Shown: positions 1-13,500 of the stretch, piece by piece | Layout: every line of letters starts with the position of its first letter | How positions within the stretch are numbered: the stretch's first letter is position 1 | Source of the DNA: Rachycentron canadum | Taxonomy: Eukaryota; Chordata; Actinopteri; Carangiformes; Rachycentridae | DNA: 64,000 nt | Reading direction: 5' to 3' | NCBI GenBank assembly: GCA_038496675.1 | Contig: CM076668.1 | Span: 16,069,808-16,133,807 of the forward strand | Program-made: the position numbers and the translations under genes | Notes under the pieces: generated by a model | The model's input: only the letters and a program-made list of their open reading frames with translations | Database searches by the model: none | Told to the model about the DNA's origin: nothing

Positions 1-158
1 GTATGAAGCCAGGAAGATGACGGCAAAGAAGGCCCAGACCAGGACCATGATCTTACTGGTTGTTCCTTTGGGGTTTTCAATGGGGACCGAATTGTTAAAG
101 ACGATGCCCCACAAGAGCCACACCGACTTCCCGATGGTAAACGTTGGACCACCAGGAG
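1..158 (-). CDS. grin2c: grin2c coding exon 11 (M2 pore loop, start of M3), truncated by window edge
   Basis: Acceptor TTCCTCAG|CT completes an Ala codon. It encodes GGPTFTIGKSVWLLWGIVFN, then NSVPIENPKGTTSK and IMVLVWAFFAVIFLASY. The two pore asparagines are intact. SVPIENP is a GluN2C-like signature. The reading frame is open to position 1, where M3 (SYTANLAAF in the family) would continue. Confidence 0.94.
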
Positions 159-3100
159 CTGAGGAAACGGAGGGAGGAGAAAGTCAGAGAGGCTGGATCA
201 GCACAACAAGGTCCTGCATTCAATATGGAAACATCCCAAGCTTTCTTGAAAGGGCTGCTTCACCCAAGTCATAAACTGAACTCAAGAAAAAAACAAACCA
301 GAAGCAAAAAGGGTTTATAGATAGATAGTTTTGGTTATATGTGGGATCTCTTTCCAAGATTTTTTTTTATCCAAGATGGGGTGAATAGAATTTAATCTGA
401 GATGCTCAAAGCTTAAAAAACTGCATCATTTCAAGGTCAATGTGTCCCCATAGGTGCAACAGTGTATTTCAAAAGATGAAATTTGGTTAAATTTGGTTTA
501 AAAGGTTAAGTTTAAAATTAAATGGCAAGGTAAAATTTTGAGCAAAAGCAACCCATTGGTGAAGGCCACTGTTGTGGTTAAAGGAAACCTCGATTGGCTT
601 TCAGTGGAAAGTGAACATCCAGACCTCTGCAGACCTTCATGGGTCTATTGGGTCCCCCTTTTCCTATAATTCCTGCTGCTGCTATAGGGGTTTTGTCATT
701 TCAACAAAGATTTTTTGGAGAAGAAAGTAAAATGTTGCAGAAAGAGGCAGATACCTGAAAACTATCTGCATGGTTCGAAGAAACTACTGCTGATATAAAG
801 TATGACTTTACTGTCAGACCAACAGGTTTCCAATTGGGGTTTTCATAAGGGTCTGACAATGAATTTGTTTTTCATACTTCAAGTAATGCTGGAGTTTCTA
901 CCTCTTCTGACCTTCTCCCTTCTCCGTGGACCTCGGAAGGAGGTGAAATTGTGCCACAAGTCCCTCTGATTACAGTGTTTTAAAGTCCAATTTTTGTTTA
1001 CACATTCTCTCATCAAACAAAATATGTCCACTGTTCACCATATAAGTATTCATGAGCTATCTCATGCCCTTCTGCAAACTTCCAAACAACAAGAACAATT
1101 TCACAGAGCTCGGCCTGTTTCCATCGCTCTCTGCCACCACTGCTCATGTGCAGCAGCGAAAGGTGCCAGTGCCATCAATCACACTTCGATTAGCGCAGCG
1201 ACGAATGCTAATTAAAACAGGAAAATGACCTTTCGGACCCGCAGACAAGGCACGCTCTGTCAGCACTGCATTCTGGGATTGATTAGCCCTCTCCCCAAAA
1301 TCCTGTTGAGGAACTCTTAACGTGGCAGGATGTGCAGATGGGGCTGGATTTAACGGCTTGCGCACAGGCTTAGTGTGAAAATGCTTTGTAAGATGCAAAT
1401 TAAGTACATTTTGAGGATCTTTTTTTTCTAAATTTCACAGCTCTGGATATTTTTAGATGAGGTAAATACAAATAACTAAATGCGTTCTTGGCATTTTACG
1501 CACAGAAAACAGCAAACGTAGCAAAATATGTGAGATTAACAAAACATGATTTACATGAGAACCTGTGGGATAAATATGGACTTTAAAGGACTTTTTCTCT
1601 TCCTTACCTGTGTTGTGAAGATAATGTGGTGACAATTCACTTCAATATGATCCACTGTAGAAGAATTTTCACAAGTAAAAGTGAAGCAGAAGCTCAAAAC
1701 TCACCTTTGGCGCTCACCAAACTGCGATTGTAGCCGACCGGACTGAAGTATTCAAACACAAAAACCGTCACCGCCACCACGGTTAGGCACATCACAAACA
1801 TCATGACCCAGACTGCTGGGCTGTAGGGCTCTGAAGGAGGAGGAGTAGGAGGAGAAGTGAAGGAAACAAACATGAAGGATTAAAGGAAGCCTCTTTTGTA
1901 CTTCCTGCCTCTGAACCTCAGCCCGTGATGGGAGGTCATTGTGTGTGGTAGGAGGATAGAAGGAGGGAGAGCGAAGAACCGGCTGATGTGAAAACGAGAG
2001 GAGAGAAGTGCACCGTTCATTTTGTGCTGAATTTTGTTGTTTGGGGTTTGGAAAAGGGATTTAGGTGTGTGCGCGGTAAGGGGATTTAGTTGTAGGCTAC
2101 AGTTATCATCAGGATAAAAGCTTAATGGGAAGTTTCCTGAAGCGTCTGCAGAGACAGAACTCGTTTAAGTAGGCCATCGTGGGAGAGGATGGTGGCAGCA
2201 ACATGGCGTAACACATACTGTAAATTACACTAAAGGCATGTTATGACAAGTCTGAACCAACACAGTCAGAACAAAATGGATGCAGAAGAAGCTGCTGTTT
2301 TTGTTTCTTACCCAGGAAGGCAGATGGGGAAACTGTCCCGTTGCTGCGGGCCACCATGACGCTAATGCCCGTCTCAACAAATGGCACAGAAAAGTCGATA
2401 ATTTCCGAACGTTCCTCGTTGATAGTGAGGGAGCCGATGGCCATGTCAGCTCGTCTATACACCACCTGACAGGACAAAGGCAGAGAGATGTCCTTTCTTG
2501 TATTTATTCTGCACTTGAAGCAGACTGCTGGGTTTTAGCACAGTCGACTCCCCCAATGGACATCTCTTTGCTGAAAAGAGGACAAATTCTGAATTTCATG
2601 GAATACCTCTTGAATACTGAAGCCACAATGCAGCAAAAACTCTGTGCTGTACAGTAAGGTGTGACTCCAATAAAGGCTGCCTGCAGAGATTAATGGGAGA
2701 ATATTTGTCACATCATCTGAGCATCCAAGAGAAGAGACGAGGCTGCGGCTCAGAAGTGCTCATACTCAGGGTAGCTTTTCTGAAAAGCTGGAATTGTGCA
2801 GAGAGAAATCTCACACAGACACACACATACACAAAAACACACGTATACAGACCCAGATCACAGCGCTTCAGGCTCTGAAACACAAGCATTTGAATTTTCT
2901 CCTGAGGAACACCTGTTCAGGGCGCTTCACTTTCAGATGCACCTGTGTTTGATGTGGTCTCGTGTGTGTGCGTGTGTGTGTGTATGTGTGTGTGGGGGGA
3001 AGAGATGTGTGTGTTGGCTCCCTGGCCTCACACCACTGACCTAGATAAAATCCACCAAAGGATCACACTGCAGGCCAAGCAATGTTTTTGTCACTTAACA

Positions 3101-6100
3101 CATTGTGTGTCATTACTATTATTCGCCTACCGCACTACAGAGCAGATGTCACTACATAAGCTGTGTCTCGATCCAGGGGCCACATCCTTCGCAGGCTGCA
3201 TTTGAAGACTGACTGTGTCACAGTGGCACTGATAGGCTGTACAGCTTCGAAGACCAATGGATCTAACAGGTGGCCAAACCTATCCCAACCTATTCCCTGA
3301 TTCATTGTGCACAGATAATTGAAATATTATCACAGCCTGAAGATGCATCCATTCATCCATTCATCATCTATATCGCTTATCCATCAGGGTAGCGGGGGTC
3401 TGGAGCTAATCCCTGCTGACACTGGGCGAGGGCAGGGTGCAATCTGAACAGTCCACCAGTCTATCGCAGGGCGACATATAGAGATAAACAACCTACTCTA
3501 CAGGCAATTTAGAGATTAACCAGAACGTACAAGTCTTTGGACTGTGGGAGGGAACCTACACAGGGAGAACATGCAAACTCCACACAGAAAGGACCCAGGC
3601 CCGGGTATCAAACCGTAACCTTCTTGACAGTGTTAACCACTGTTCCACCATGCCACCCATGTCTGAGAATTACACTTTAAAAAGTTAGGTCTTCACGGCC
3701 CCGTCCTTCGAAGGAAGCAGCCCTCGGCTCAGGACACATCTTTAGTCGAGTCCTGAAGAAAAGCTTTGAGGTACTTGCATCACTACATCTGTGTGACAGC
3801 TGTACCAAGCCTTTTATGTTTCCTGATCAAAAGTCGTAGTAGTCTTAGAAAACCTTTGTATTTTCAAAGTAAAGGCCTTTCAGTCAAGTAATACAATGCA
3901 TTTAGCTTTCATTTACAGAGGTGTAAGAATTGTTCTCAGCTTGTGGAGGGGCATGTAGTCTGCTCACAAAAAACGCCCAAACTGATTTTCACACTTCATC
4001 CTGCACCGACTTGATGGGACATGTGCTTCAAAGCTAAGTTAAGATTTGAAAGCAGGTGTAATGAAATTAAACACACTGAAGGATTTGGTGGCAGCTGTTT
4101 TTATTCTTATTCAGTGAGGAGTTTATGTTTATTTCATTCTTTAGTTGCACCAAATAATTTTTATACCAACGCTAGGTGAAATGACAATGTGTAATGTGAA
4201 AGGGTCGCTAGTAGTGATGAACCACATCCTCTCAGCTTTATGAGGCATTTTAGTGTCTTTCAGCTTGTTGTTTTGGTTTGGTTTTCAGCAAACAAGCTCC
4301 AACACCATATGCTACCTGCCCAGCTCTAAACAGCAAACAGACAAAGCAAAGGACGAGCTTGTGAAATAAAAGGAAGAAAATGGGTGTTCATGTTTATCTG
4401 TGTCTGAGGTTTGCTAATATCTTCACCATAACACCTTCATAACATGATAATAAACTTTTAAATTCAGCGTGGGTCAACATTCACTGCTAACTGATAACTT
4501 TTCTTTAATGTAATTGGGACGTCGTAGCCCGAAGCTACATTTATTTTAGATAGATTTGTTAACTGAGCTACACCAGCTGCTCCATTCGGGGGATTTTATC
4601 TCACCTCCCCAATCATGCCGTTCCAAATCCCACGGACCAGTTTGCCGTGTTTTCCGTTGGTGACCAGGTAGAGGTCGTAGGAGAACTTGATGGTGCGGGA
4701 CAGCTTCTTCAGGATGTCTATGCAGAAACCCTTACAGCACAGCTTGGTGTAGGACTCTGCGTGACCGATGATGCTGTGTGAGAAGGAACGAGAAAAGGCA
4801 GAGTCATACCGTTTTGTCTCAACATCTCGTGATCAAAAAGCCTCTCTGGCAGCTGGGACTGCTGCTATCTTTAGCTCCTGTGATTCTTCTTTTTGTGTTT
4901 TGCTTTGTTTCAGGGGGGAGTGGGTGCTAAATAGTGGTGGGCTCTCGCGCTGACACTGACCGTCGCCTACGACAGCAAAGTGAAGGGCAGGCGATGGCTG
5001 GTTCATTAGCTAAAATCAATGTCTGTTAACAAGGTGTCTGTCAGAAAGACTGAGGAGACAACTAAAAATTGCAACACACACACACAAGCAGTGTGACATC
5101 GCCTTACAGTCAATGGTTGAGCAACTGTGGCCTCTAATCAAAGGCCATTAAGGTGTGCAGCATTTTGAGGGACGCACTCACTTCCTCTCTGTGGCCTTGT
5201 TACTTAATGGGGTGTAGAAGAAGAGAAGAGAAGGACAGGAAATGGTGAAAAATAATAGACTGAAAAACAAAGGAGAGCAGCTGCGAGCAACAGTGGACAA
5301 TGAAAGTTATGAGGAGAAAAAACAAAGATGAAGTCGACACACTTCTTTTTTGCCTCTTCATCTATCCAGCTGCCAAAGTGGAGGCCTAAACTAAAGTGTG
5401 TGTGTGACTGAGATAACCTCAGCATGTCAGTGAGTCAGCAAAAGATCTGAGGAACGATAGAGGGAGCATGTGAGCGAACAAGTGAGCAGGGATGAAAAAA
5501 AAAAGTCAAGCAGGTAATTAAGACTCATGTTGAATGTAAATGTTCGTTTTAGACAAATTTTGTCAGTGTTTTTGAAAGCCTCCCTTCTTCCACGGGAGTC
5601 AATAGCTCTGATAAACGCAGCGTTAATTAATTGCTGCAGGAGCTGGCCACCTGTCGTCATTATACACACTCCACTAACAATGAACACACACACAAAACGT
5701 ACACAAACACACTTAAACTAGGCCGTGTCTCTCCATCTCGCAGACAAACACATGCACACGTACACTACAGGATCCTCTGAGGATTAGCAGCAGTTGTGTT
5801 GTGCAGTGTGTTGTTCACAAAATGCCCAGAAACTAGTGCAGCGTGGAGGGAAGCACCATGAGGGAGTTGGACCAGAGAGAGCGAGAGAAAAGGAGTCTCG
5901 GTAGACAGGAAACACACGGCGAATAACCAGACGAAGCCCTGACAGAGCTTCAGTTTGGAGGGAAAAGAGGGCAAGACTAAAGGAGGACAGATTGAGGAGG
6001 AGGAGGAAGAGAAGGATGTTTGATATTACCACCACTGTGATCACATAGGAATGATGAGGATAGCACTAGGAAGTTAATGTGTAACAGTCACTGGGCTACA

Positions 6101-7513
6101 AATGCACACAACAAAATGTTATTAAATGTCTTCTTGATTATCCTTTTCATCATTTAGTCAATGAAAGGTGATGTTGTCAGATTCACAGATATACTGCAGC
6201 ACACAACCCAAAGTACCTGGACATTATAACTGGAACTGCTCCTCTGGGAAGATTTTCCACCAGAGGCCACGGGGATGGGCACCCATTCAGCCATAAGTCC
6301 TCCAATTAATTGATAAAATACATCATTTGTAACTGCCCTTTAGAACAAGACATAGAAGTATTTCCTGATCTGAACATAATTTCTCTGTGCAGTTACCAAA
6401 ACTGGTGAAAAATACATCTGTTTTATGACATCACAACCCTGTGGTTAAGGTTTGGTTAGTTTCTGGCACAGATTTGACTTAAGTAAGGAAACATTATTGT
6501 TTATAGCTTAAAATGACTACTTTGTTAAAGGTACAGGAAATTTGTCATTGTGTTTACAGTGAATTGTGGTTGTGTAATGATTGTGGTCAAGCTTTAAAAA
6601 CAGGGTTTGATACAGGAAACGGGTGATACTGTTTGACATGATTAAGATTTTTGGATTTATTGTCAAGTTGAAAGACAGAAAAGTTTTCCACAAACTGGAG
6701 CCATTAAGTTCAAAAGTCAGTACTTTCGAAAATATATAAAATATATAATGTAACATTCAATTTTGCAAAATTAATTAAAATAATTAAGAAACTTTAATAA
6801 TGGACAAATTACATGCAATGCTAATGTTCGGTGCTAATGCAGGAAGTAGTAACTATGTCCTGTATGAAGCAATGAGTCGAGTTTGTCATAATCTAACAGT
6901 TCAATTTTTTTCAACTATTGTCACAATCTGCTAAAATTAACAATTAGAAAAAATGTTTGGTGATTAAATTCCTGTAGTAATTTTTTAGTAATTATCATTA
7001 CATTACTACACTGGTTTACATTTAACATCTGTTCACTGCATGTTTCTCTATCATTTAACCAGATTTTAGTGTGGAATTCCTGCTCTTAATCAACAGCTCA
7101 GCTTTCTGGCAAAAGAAGCCATCATCTGGGCAAAGAGAGGGTTTTTGATGAGCAAGACAAAAAGTTTTAATCATGCTAAACATCTGCTCTGCAAGGAAGC
7201 TGCTCAGACACAACAGAAAGATTAACTGATTTATATAGCAGCAGTCTTGTCTCCTTCTCTCTCCCTTCTCCCTTTTGTTGGTCACCATCCAAACAGGACA
7301 TGCCAGCCAGAGAGAAATGGTGAAAGAGAAACAGAAAGAGGGTAATATGGTATAACGGTGTACCATGCTATGACAGATGTCTCCATGTTGGACAGATAAA
7401 TCTTCTTTACTGGCAATCAATGTGCCATCGCACCCAACAACCACTGTTACATATTTCTCTCTGTAATTAATGTGCCAGCCATGGTCAGTTCTGCAATCTG
7501 CGTAAGCGATACA

Positions 7514-7568
<55 letters not shown>

Positions 7569-10500
7569 CCATTTCTCATTATATTTGTGGGGATCCTTCT
7601 TATAACACATACTCTAGCCCCTCAACCTAACACCTAGTCTTAACCCTCAAACAGCATTTAAGTCCTCACAAAGTCAGACCCCACACATCTAATGGGTCCT
7701 CATTGTGCAGACCCCACAAATGTAGTAAAACAAGCCCACAAACACACACATACACACAGGATTTATGTATTGCGGGGACCCTCCTCTTTTTCCTGTATTA
7801 GGGGGACCACATTTTTTCCACTTGTACAAGGTTACAACACAAATACTAACTACAAAAAAGATACACAGTGCAGGGAGCTTGAACACGTCTGTGAGACATT
7901 TGAGGGGGTTTTGTAAACACTGCCCCCGGGTGAGGATGAGGTCACTGAGTTTCACACAGCAGCAGTAGAGGATTCACAGTTCCTCTTGAATGGTGCATCT
8001 GAGTCAATGTTTTACATCAAGCAATACCAGGCTGCACTAATTCTGCCATAAACTCAGAACCTGATAGTATAAACTCATTCATGTAATATGTTTTCTAGAT
8101 GTTTCCCATCGTTTTCAGTCGTTATGCTAAGCTACGCTAAGATAAGCTATGAAACCTGTTTACTCTGTTGTTTCTGACCAACAAATTTCTTTGGCTGTAT
8201 GAAGTAGGAGCTTCAGATTAACTCCAGCTCACGCCCTTTAGATGAGGTTATGTTGCTTATCTTTAAATAATAATGTTCATCTGTATTGTCCCTGTAGAAT
8301 AAACAAATAAATAAAAAAGTAATTACAAACCAAGTAAGAGAATGAGGTGCAATCAAAGCCTCTTTTGACATAAATCAGTGTTATTGTGTTCCCTCTCTTC
8401 TTTGCAAAAGTATTTGGCGCTCAAGGACACTTCATGACCATAAACACTGTTCAGCTGCTGACGATCCACATTTCCATAAAAATATATGTTAAATAAAAAT
8501 TGAGGTACTTTATCTGATTGAAGCAGTGATTGCCTCTGATTTTCAAATATATCTTTCGCAAATTATTGTCAACTTGTTTAATTGCAACACAAACTTATCT
8601 GTAAAAGTTGTGTTGGCTGCATGTTCAGTGTGGCTCTACCTTGCTGCAGGTAAGCAATGTGGCAGCATGAATACATAGTAACATGATGAAGAGAGAAACT
8701 CCTCCAGTGAGAATTAAGTTGGAAATAACAAACCTCCAGTGTGAAGTGAAGGTGTCACAGTGGGTGAGGGCTGGGGTGAGGAAAAGTCTTTTTCCAACAG
8801 CAAGAAAACATCGGCACACAGAAAAAAAAGTGTGTGTAAAGACCTTAAAATAAATTACCAAACCAGTGCAGTGACATGTGGCAGGTTAGACAGAAGTACA
8901 TGAAGTCTGGCTTTTTACTCAGCAAACTAATTCAAAAGAAAAGACAAATTCATGATGAGGTATCTGTACATCCACATACCAGAATGTAGTAGAAGAATTC
9001 ATTGCATGTATTGAATATACAGACATAAAGACAAAGCTTTTAGAAACACAGAAACCATAAATAAAACACAAACCATAAAAGATTCACTGATATAAATCAT
9101 AGTAATAACATACATGAATTAATTTAACACCTCACAGATCAAGGAAAGAAAGATACTAACGTGTGCGATTTGAAACCTATATACACTTCTCACTGATTAT
9201 TGAGTAGTAGTAGGTTTCATGAATCACAGATGAGTTTGGGTAAAAGTGTATTAGTCCTGGTTTGAGCCTGAATTTTCATCTCAAATGGACATACATATTG
9301 ATTTTAGTTGGATATCAAAACAACGAAAACTCAAGAAGGCTGGTGAAGTGTAGCTGACATGTAAATTATATTGTGTGTAAAAGTGCTGATCAGCGACAGG
9401 AGAGGACTGTCACCGGTTTTAAATGAGGAGGATGTTTCCCAGTCGTATAATGTGTTTTGTCAGAGCGGGAACCATAAAGTTAAGCCGACAGAGCAGTTGA
9501 TACTTTGCCGTAAATCTAATGGCAGATCTGACAGACTAGTATTTTTTATTGTCTGTGTTAGTTTGAACATAATGAAGACATTGTGCATTCCTGGTGAGCA
9601 CCAGTTGTAGGCAGTCAGAGGTAATAGCTGTTTAATGACTGTTTTCTGCCATGCTGCGATCCGAGTTTGACACCGGAGGTGTGTTTTTAAAGTGCTTAGA
9701 CACTCAGCACACACAATTACTCTGTGTTTAATGAAGTGAAGTGGTTTGCAGTGTCTACTCAGAACTAAACTAGGGCAGGGAAACGGAGAGGGAGGGTGCA
9801 GATGTCAGCGAGTAGCACTGGGTGTTATTTAAACGTTTCAACACTGGTGCCAACACAATACCTGATTTTCTGTGCCAATACCAAAATGATCCTTTACTTT
9901 GAAAAATATGATATCAATCTAAAATCCTTAATCAACAAAGGTCAACATGGATGAGAAGCCCTGGAGGTGCTCAGAGTCAATGAGTTTTCAATCATTGATC
10001 TGCTGTTTAAATGAGCTATGTTTTCTCTGCTGCTGAACATCTGGGAGCAACGAGCGCTTGGGCCATTTTTGCCTTTACAAGTCCACAGGTCATAAATGCA
10101 TTATGACCTCTGAACAGCACTGCACCTTGGGGGCAGAGTGGAGGAGATAGTGAGAAACTGACAGTGATGAGATGGGCAGGGGCTAGCTGGTTAGCATACT
10201 AATTTCAGTAGAGGAAGAAACTAGTTAGAAACAAGAGATAACGTTGGTGTTGCAGAATTTGCAATGTTTCTTCTGGATTGGTAAGTGAACAGCTCTTAAT
10301 GCTAACATTGGCCAAGTAGCATTAGTATAACATACAAATAGCTCCATTAAAGGCAACAGGGCAAACTGACTCTGGGCAGACACACAACAAGACACACAAC
10401 GCGCTGGCTGGTTTGTGTGAAGCTACCACAAACAGTTTTATCTTAAAGTCCCTTGAAATCAAGATTTCACTTCACGACATCCTCCTTCCCTTTTGAGGTT

Positions 10501-13500
10501 TTATAAGTATCAGTACATGCTAGCCGTTCCTGTTTCCATTCATTCTTCTAAGCTAAGCTAACTGACCTCTAATATTAGTGGACAGACATGAGAGTAGCAT
10601 GTGCCAGTTTTTGGTAGCTGTGTGCATCTGTTTATTTTATTTTATACATCGTCTGCATGTATGTGCAGATGTAAAAAGGTGGGCGTGTGTCCATTGCTGT
10701 CCATACCTCTCTGTGTGATTGGACTGGCGCCTGCAGGGCACCGTGTTGCGGACACACGTGCCAGTTCCCGGGTCCACGTTCTCGACCATGACGAAGGGAT
10801 GCTCCTCCAGCGTTGCCACAGTCAGGTGACGGTCGTCAGAGACGTGCTCCAGGAAGCTGCCATACCGAGGCCAGACTGGGTAGCGAACCTGGAGGATCCC
10901 ACGAGCGTATGTACCGACCTGGAGAGGGGAGGTGGGAGACAGAAAGTGCTCGGTATCGTGGACATGTAAGTTTGAATCTCAACCGTGACCTTCACTTCAC
11001 GTCAAACCCTTATCTCTTCACCTGTTTTGTCTTTCCTGACTTCACATGATTTTTTAAAAAGGAAAATTAGCATGAGCTGACCTGGAGGAAGAGGATTAGA
11101 AGATAAAAGGAGAGTTCATCAATGCATACTGAGCAGACTTAAAAGTCTTTGAGTTAGACAAAAAAAAAAGCCAGAAACTAATACAAAGAGCAAACCAACT
11201 GCATCACATTAATAATACATGCCAGCGTGTGTTGCCTTCAATCCATGTTCATTTTGTTGACTGATTATTCAATTATTAATTTTCTTTTTTCCAACTGAAG
11301 AAACAAATTGAAATGTCATTGCTCATAAATGGGAACTGTTCAAGTGATTAGTGCTGTTTATTATATGTCGTTTTCTGTCTTTGTGTGTTTAAAATATTTG
11401 CTGTGTTTGTCAAATGACTTTCATAATGAAAGATATTATGTTTTTGAGCTAAAAAAAAGCCTTTTAAAATGAAATACATCCACACACAGGGAAGCTGTCA
11501 GGTGATATTATACTCCAGCAGTAACTATTGAAAAAGAAAAAGCAACAGATTGAGTTTTTTTAATGTCAAATGGAGCAACTTGGGACTAGAATTGCTGTAT
11601 AATGTCACATCACACAAAGAATAATCCCATCGAAGTCTGCACTAAGCTCAGTGAAGCCCTCTCTCTGTGAGAACCAGGACTGTTTGTCATATCAACCAAC
11701 CTAATGAGCCATACTGAGCTCAGCCTGCACTGACTTACTGCATGTGAAACTCGGTCCCTCACAGCTTTAATGAGACCTCTTCCTACCTCTTACACCAAGA
11801 CCTGATTTGTTCTTCGGCTCACTCGTGCTAATGCTCTTCCTTCGTCATACATGGGTGATTTACAAATCCGCATCTGAAGGTAAATGTGTGATGTGTGCGT
11901 CGGTGATTTGTTTCTCTGCGCCATCTGTGAATCACACAGATGCCAGTTGTGACGATCAATCATTTCAATTCGTCTTTTATGGGATTCTCGTGTGTTTTAT
12001 CTTCTCATCGAGCATCTTAAGCAGGAGCTGTTGTTCTCTCACGATGAACATCACTGTTGCTGATTAATGGATGTTATTATATTTGTATTATTTAATGATT
12101 TTTTTAAAAATGAGGAATAGAGCAGCGGATACTGGAAATCAGAAGAACAGGGTTTGTCCAAGTTTTTTTTTTTTTTATGGCCTTATAAACTAAATTAGAT
12201 TTTCCAAACTCATTTCAAAATTATTCCTCATGACACCTTATTTTTGGTGATGTTGTTATGTAATTTTCTCATAAACCCTCAACCTCATGACCCCAGAGTA
12301 CAGAACAGGTCAGATCCACCCCTCTTCTCTTTTAAACAGGGTTTCTTCTGGTTTCAAAAAACCAAGATGGCTGACGGACAACTTGCAAATGTGAAACTTC
12401 AGTTCGCAAACTAATGGGTGACGTCACGTTTGCCACTTGGACCATTAGCAGTTAATTTCATTCAGTCATGACAGGATCAATATATCCCTAGATAGTTTTA
12501 AAATATTCATTCAGATTAATTACATAATTGCCATAATTACAGTTAAATAAAAAAAAAAATACAAACAGATTACGCTTTTCCTCTTAATTTTTTTCTCACA
12601 AAATCTAAATTGCCTAAAATTAACTTCTCTGTGCATCACTGATTCTAGGTTTCACCAAGCTCTTTCACATGGGAGTGCATCCAGATTACTTTCCTTAAAG
12701 AGGTACTTCAATCATCCAGTATGGCTCTTTATACAGAATAATAGAAACATGGCCAAAATGAAAGTGGAGTTTGAGTCAAGGTCCAGTAACAACAGATCCT
12801 ACAATTTTCTGCAATGCAACTCAGAAGTATCTTTTCATTAGACCACAACTCTAATACCTCACATCTCCAGTTTATAATGCAAACACATTAGCAAACAAGA
12901 GTTGCATATTTACACATCAAACAGATGCAGAGCAGCATTGGCATTCATTCATTCAATCATGAATGAAAGTCCAATATTCACTGTCCCTCTACACCAACCT
13001 CTGAGGGGAGTGGTGACAGGAAACCCAAACAGTAAAGGTGTGGGTGGTAAAACCAAAACAATGAGCTGAAAGATGCTAAAATGCTCTGCAGAGCTAAATG
13101 GAACTGAAGAGTTGGGTGATGATAATCAGTGAGCAACACAACTACGTAACCACATTGTGATTGGAGTGAACGTTAATGTAAAAAAAAGTCATTAGTGCAG
13201 CTTTAAACTTTTTACCCTGTGGCTCAGGTGGAAACATACGAACAAAAATTATGGGGAAACTAGGAATTGGGCCCAATGCAGGAAGAGGACTTTCCTGTCC
13301 GAAATGTCACCCAGCAGCACTCCTCAGAAACAAAATCATGTTAAATTGTCAGGGTGTCACAGTGTAGAAGACAGACTTGAAAAGAGCAAGTACACCACAA
13401 CCTGTCATCATTATGGATGAGCTACATGACATGGGGGGGGGGGGCGCGACAGATCAGGTTGTAATGAGACAGAAAAGGAGTAAGGATTCAGAATTTGGAT

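Larger units (their letters stand above)
4774..10706. other. grin2c 5.9 kb intron
   Basis: No coding exon on either strand. Holds the (CA)25 microsatellite and adjoining TGTGGGGA repeat near 7.5-7.8 kb; the rest is AT-rich and anonymous. Confidence 0.55.

Noticed and set aside
1705..1718. Earlier donor GTGAGC inside grin2c exon 10
   Set aside because: Using it would remove conserved-length linker residues before GGPTFTIGK; the GTGAGT donor preserves family spacing and phase.
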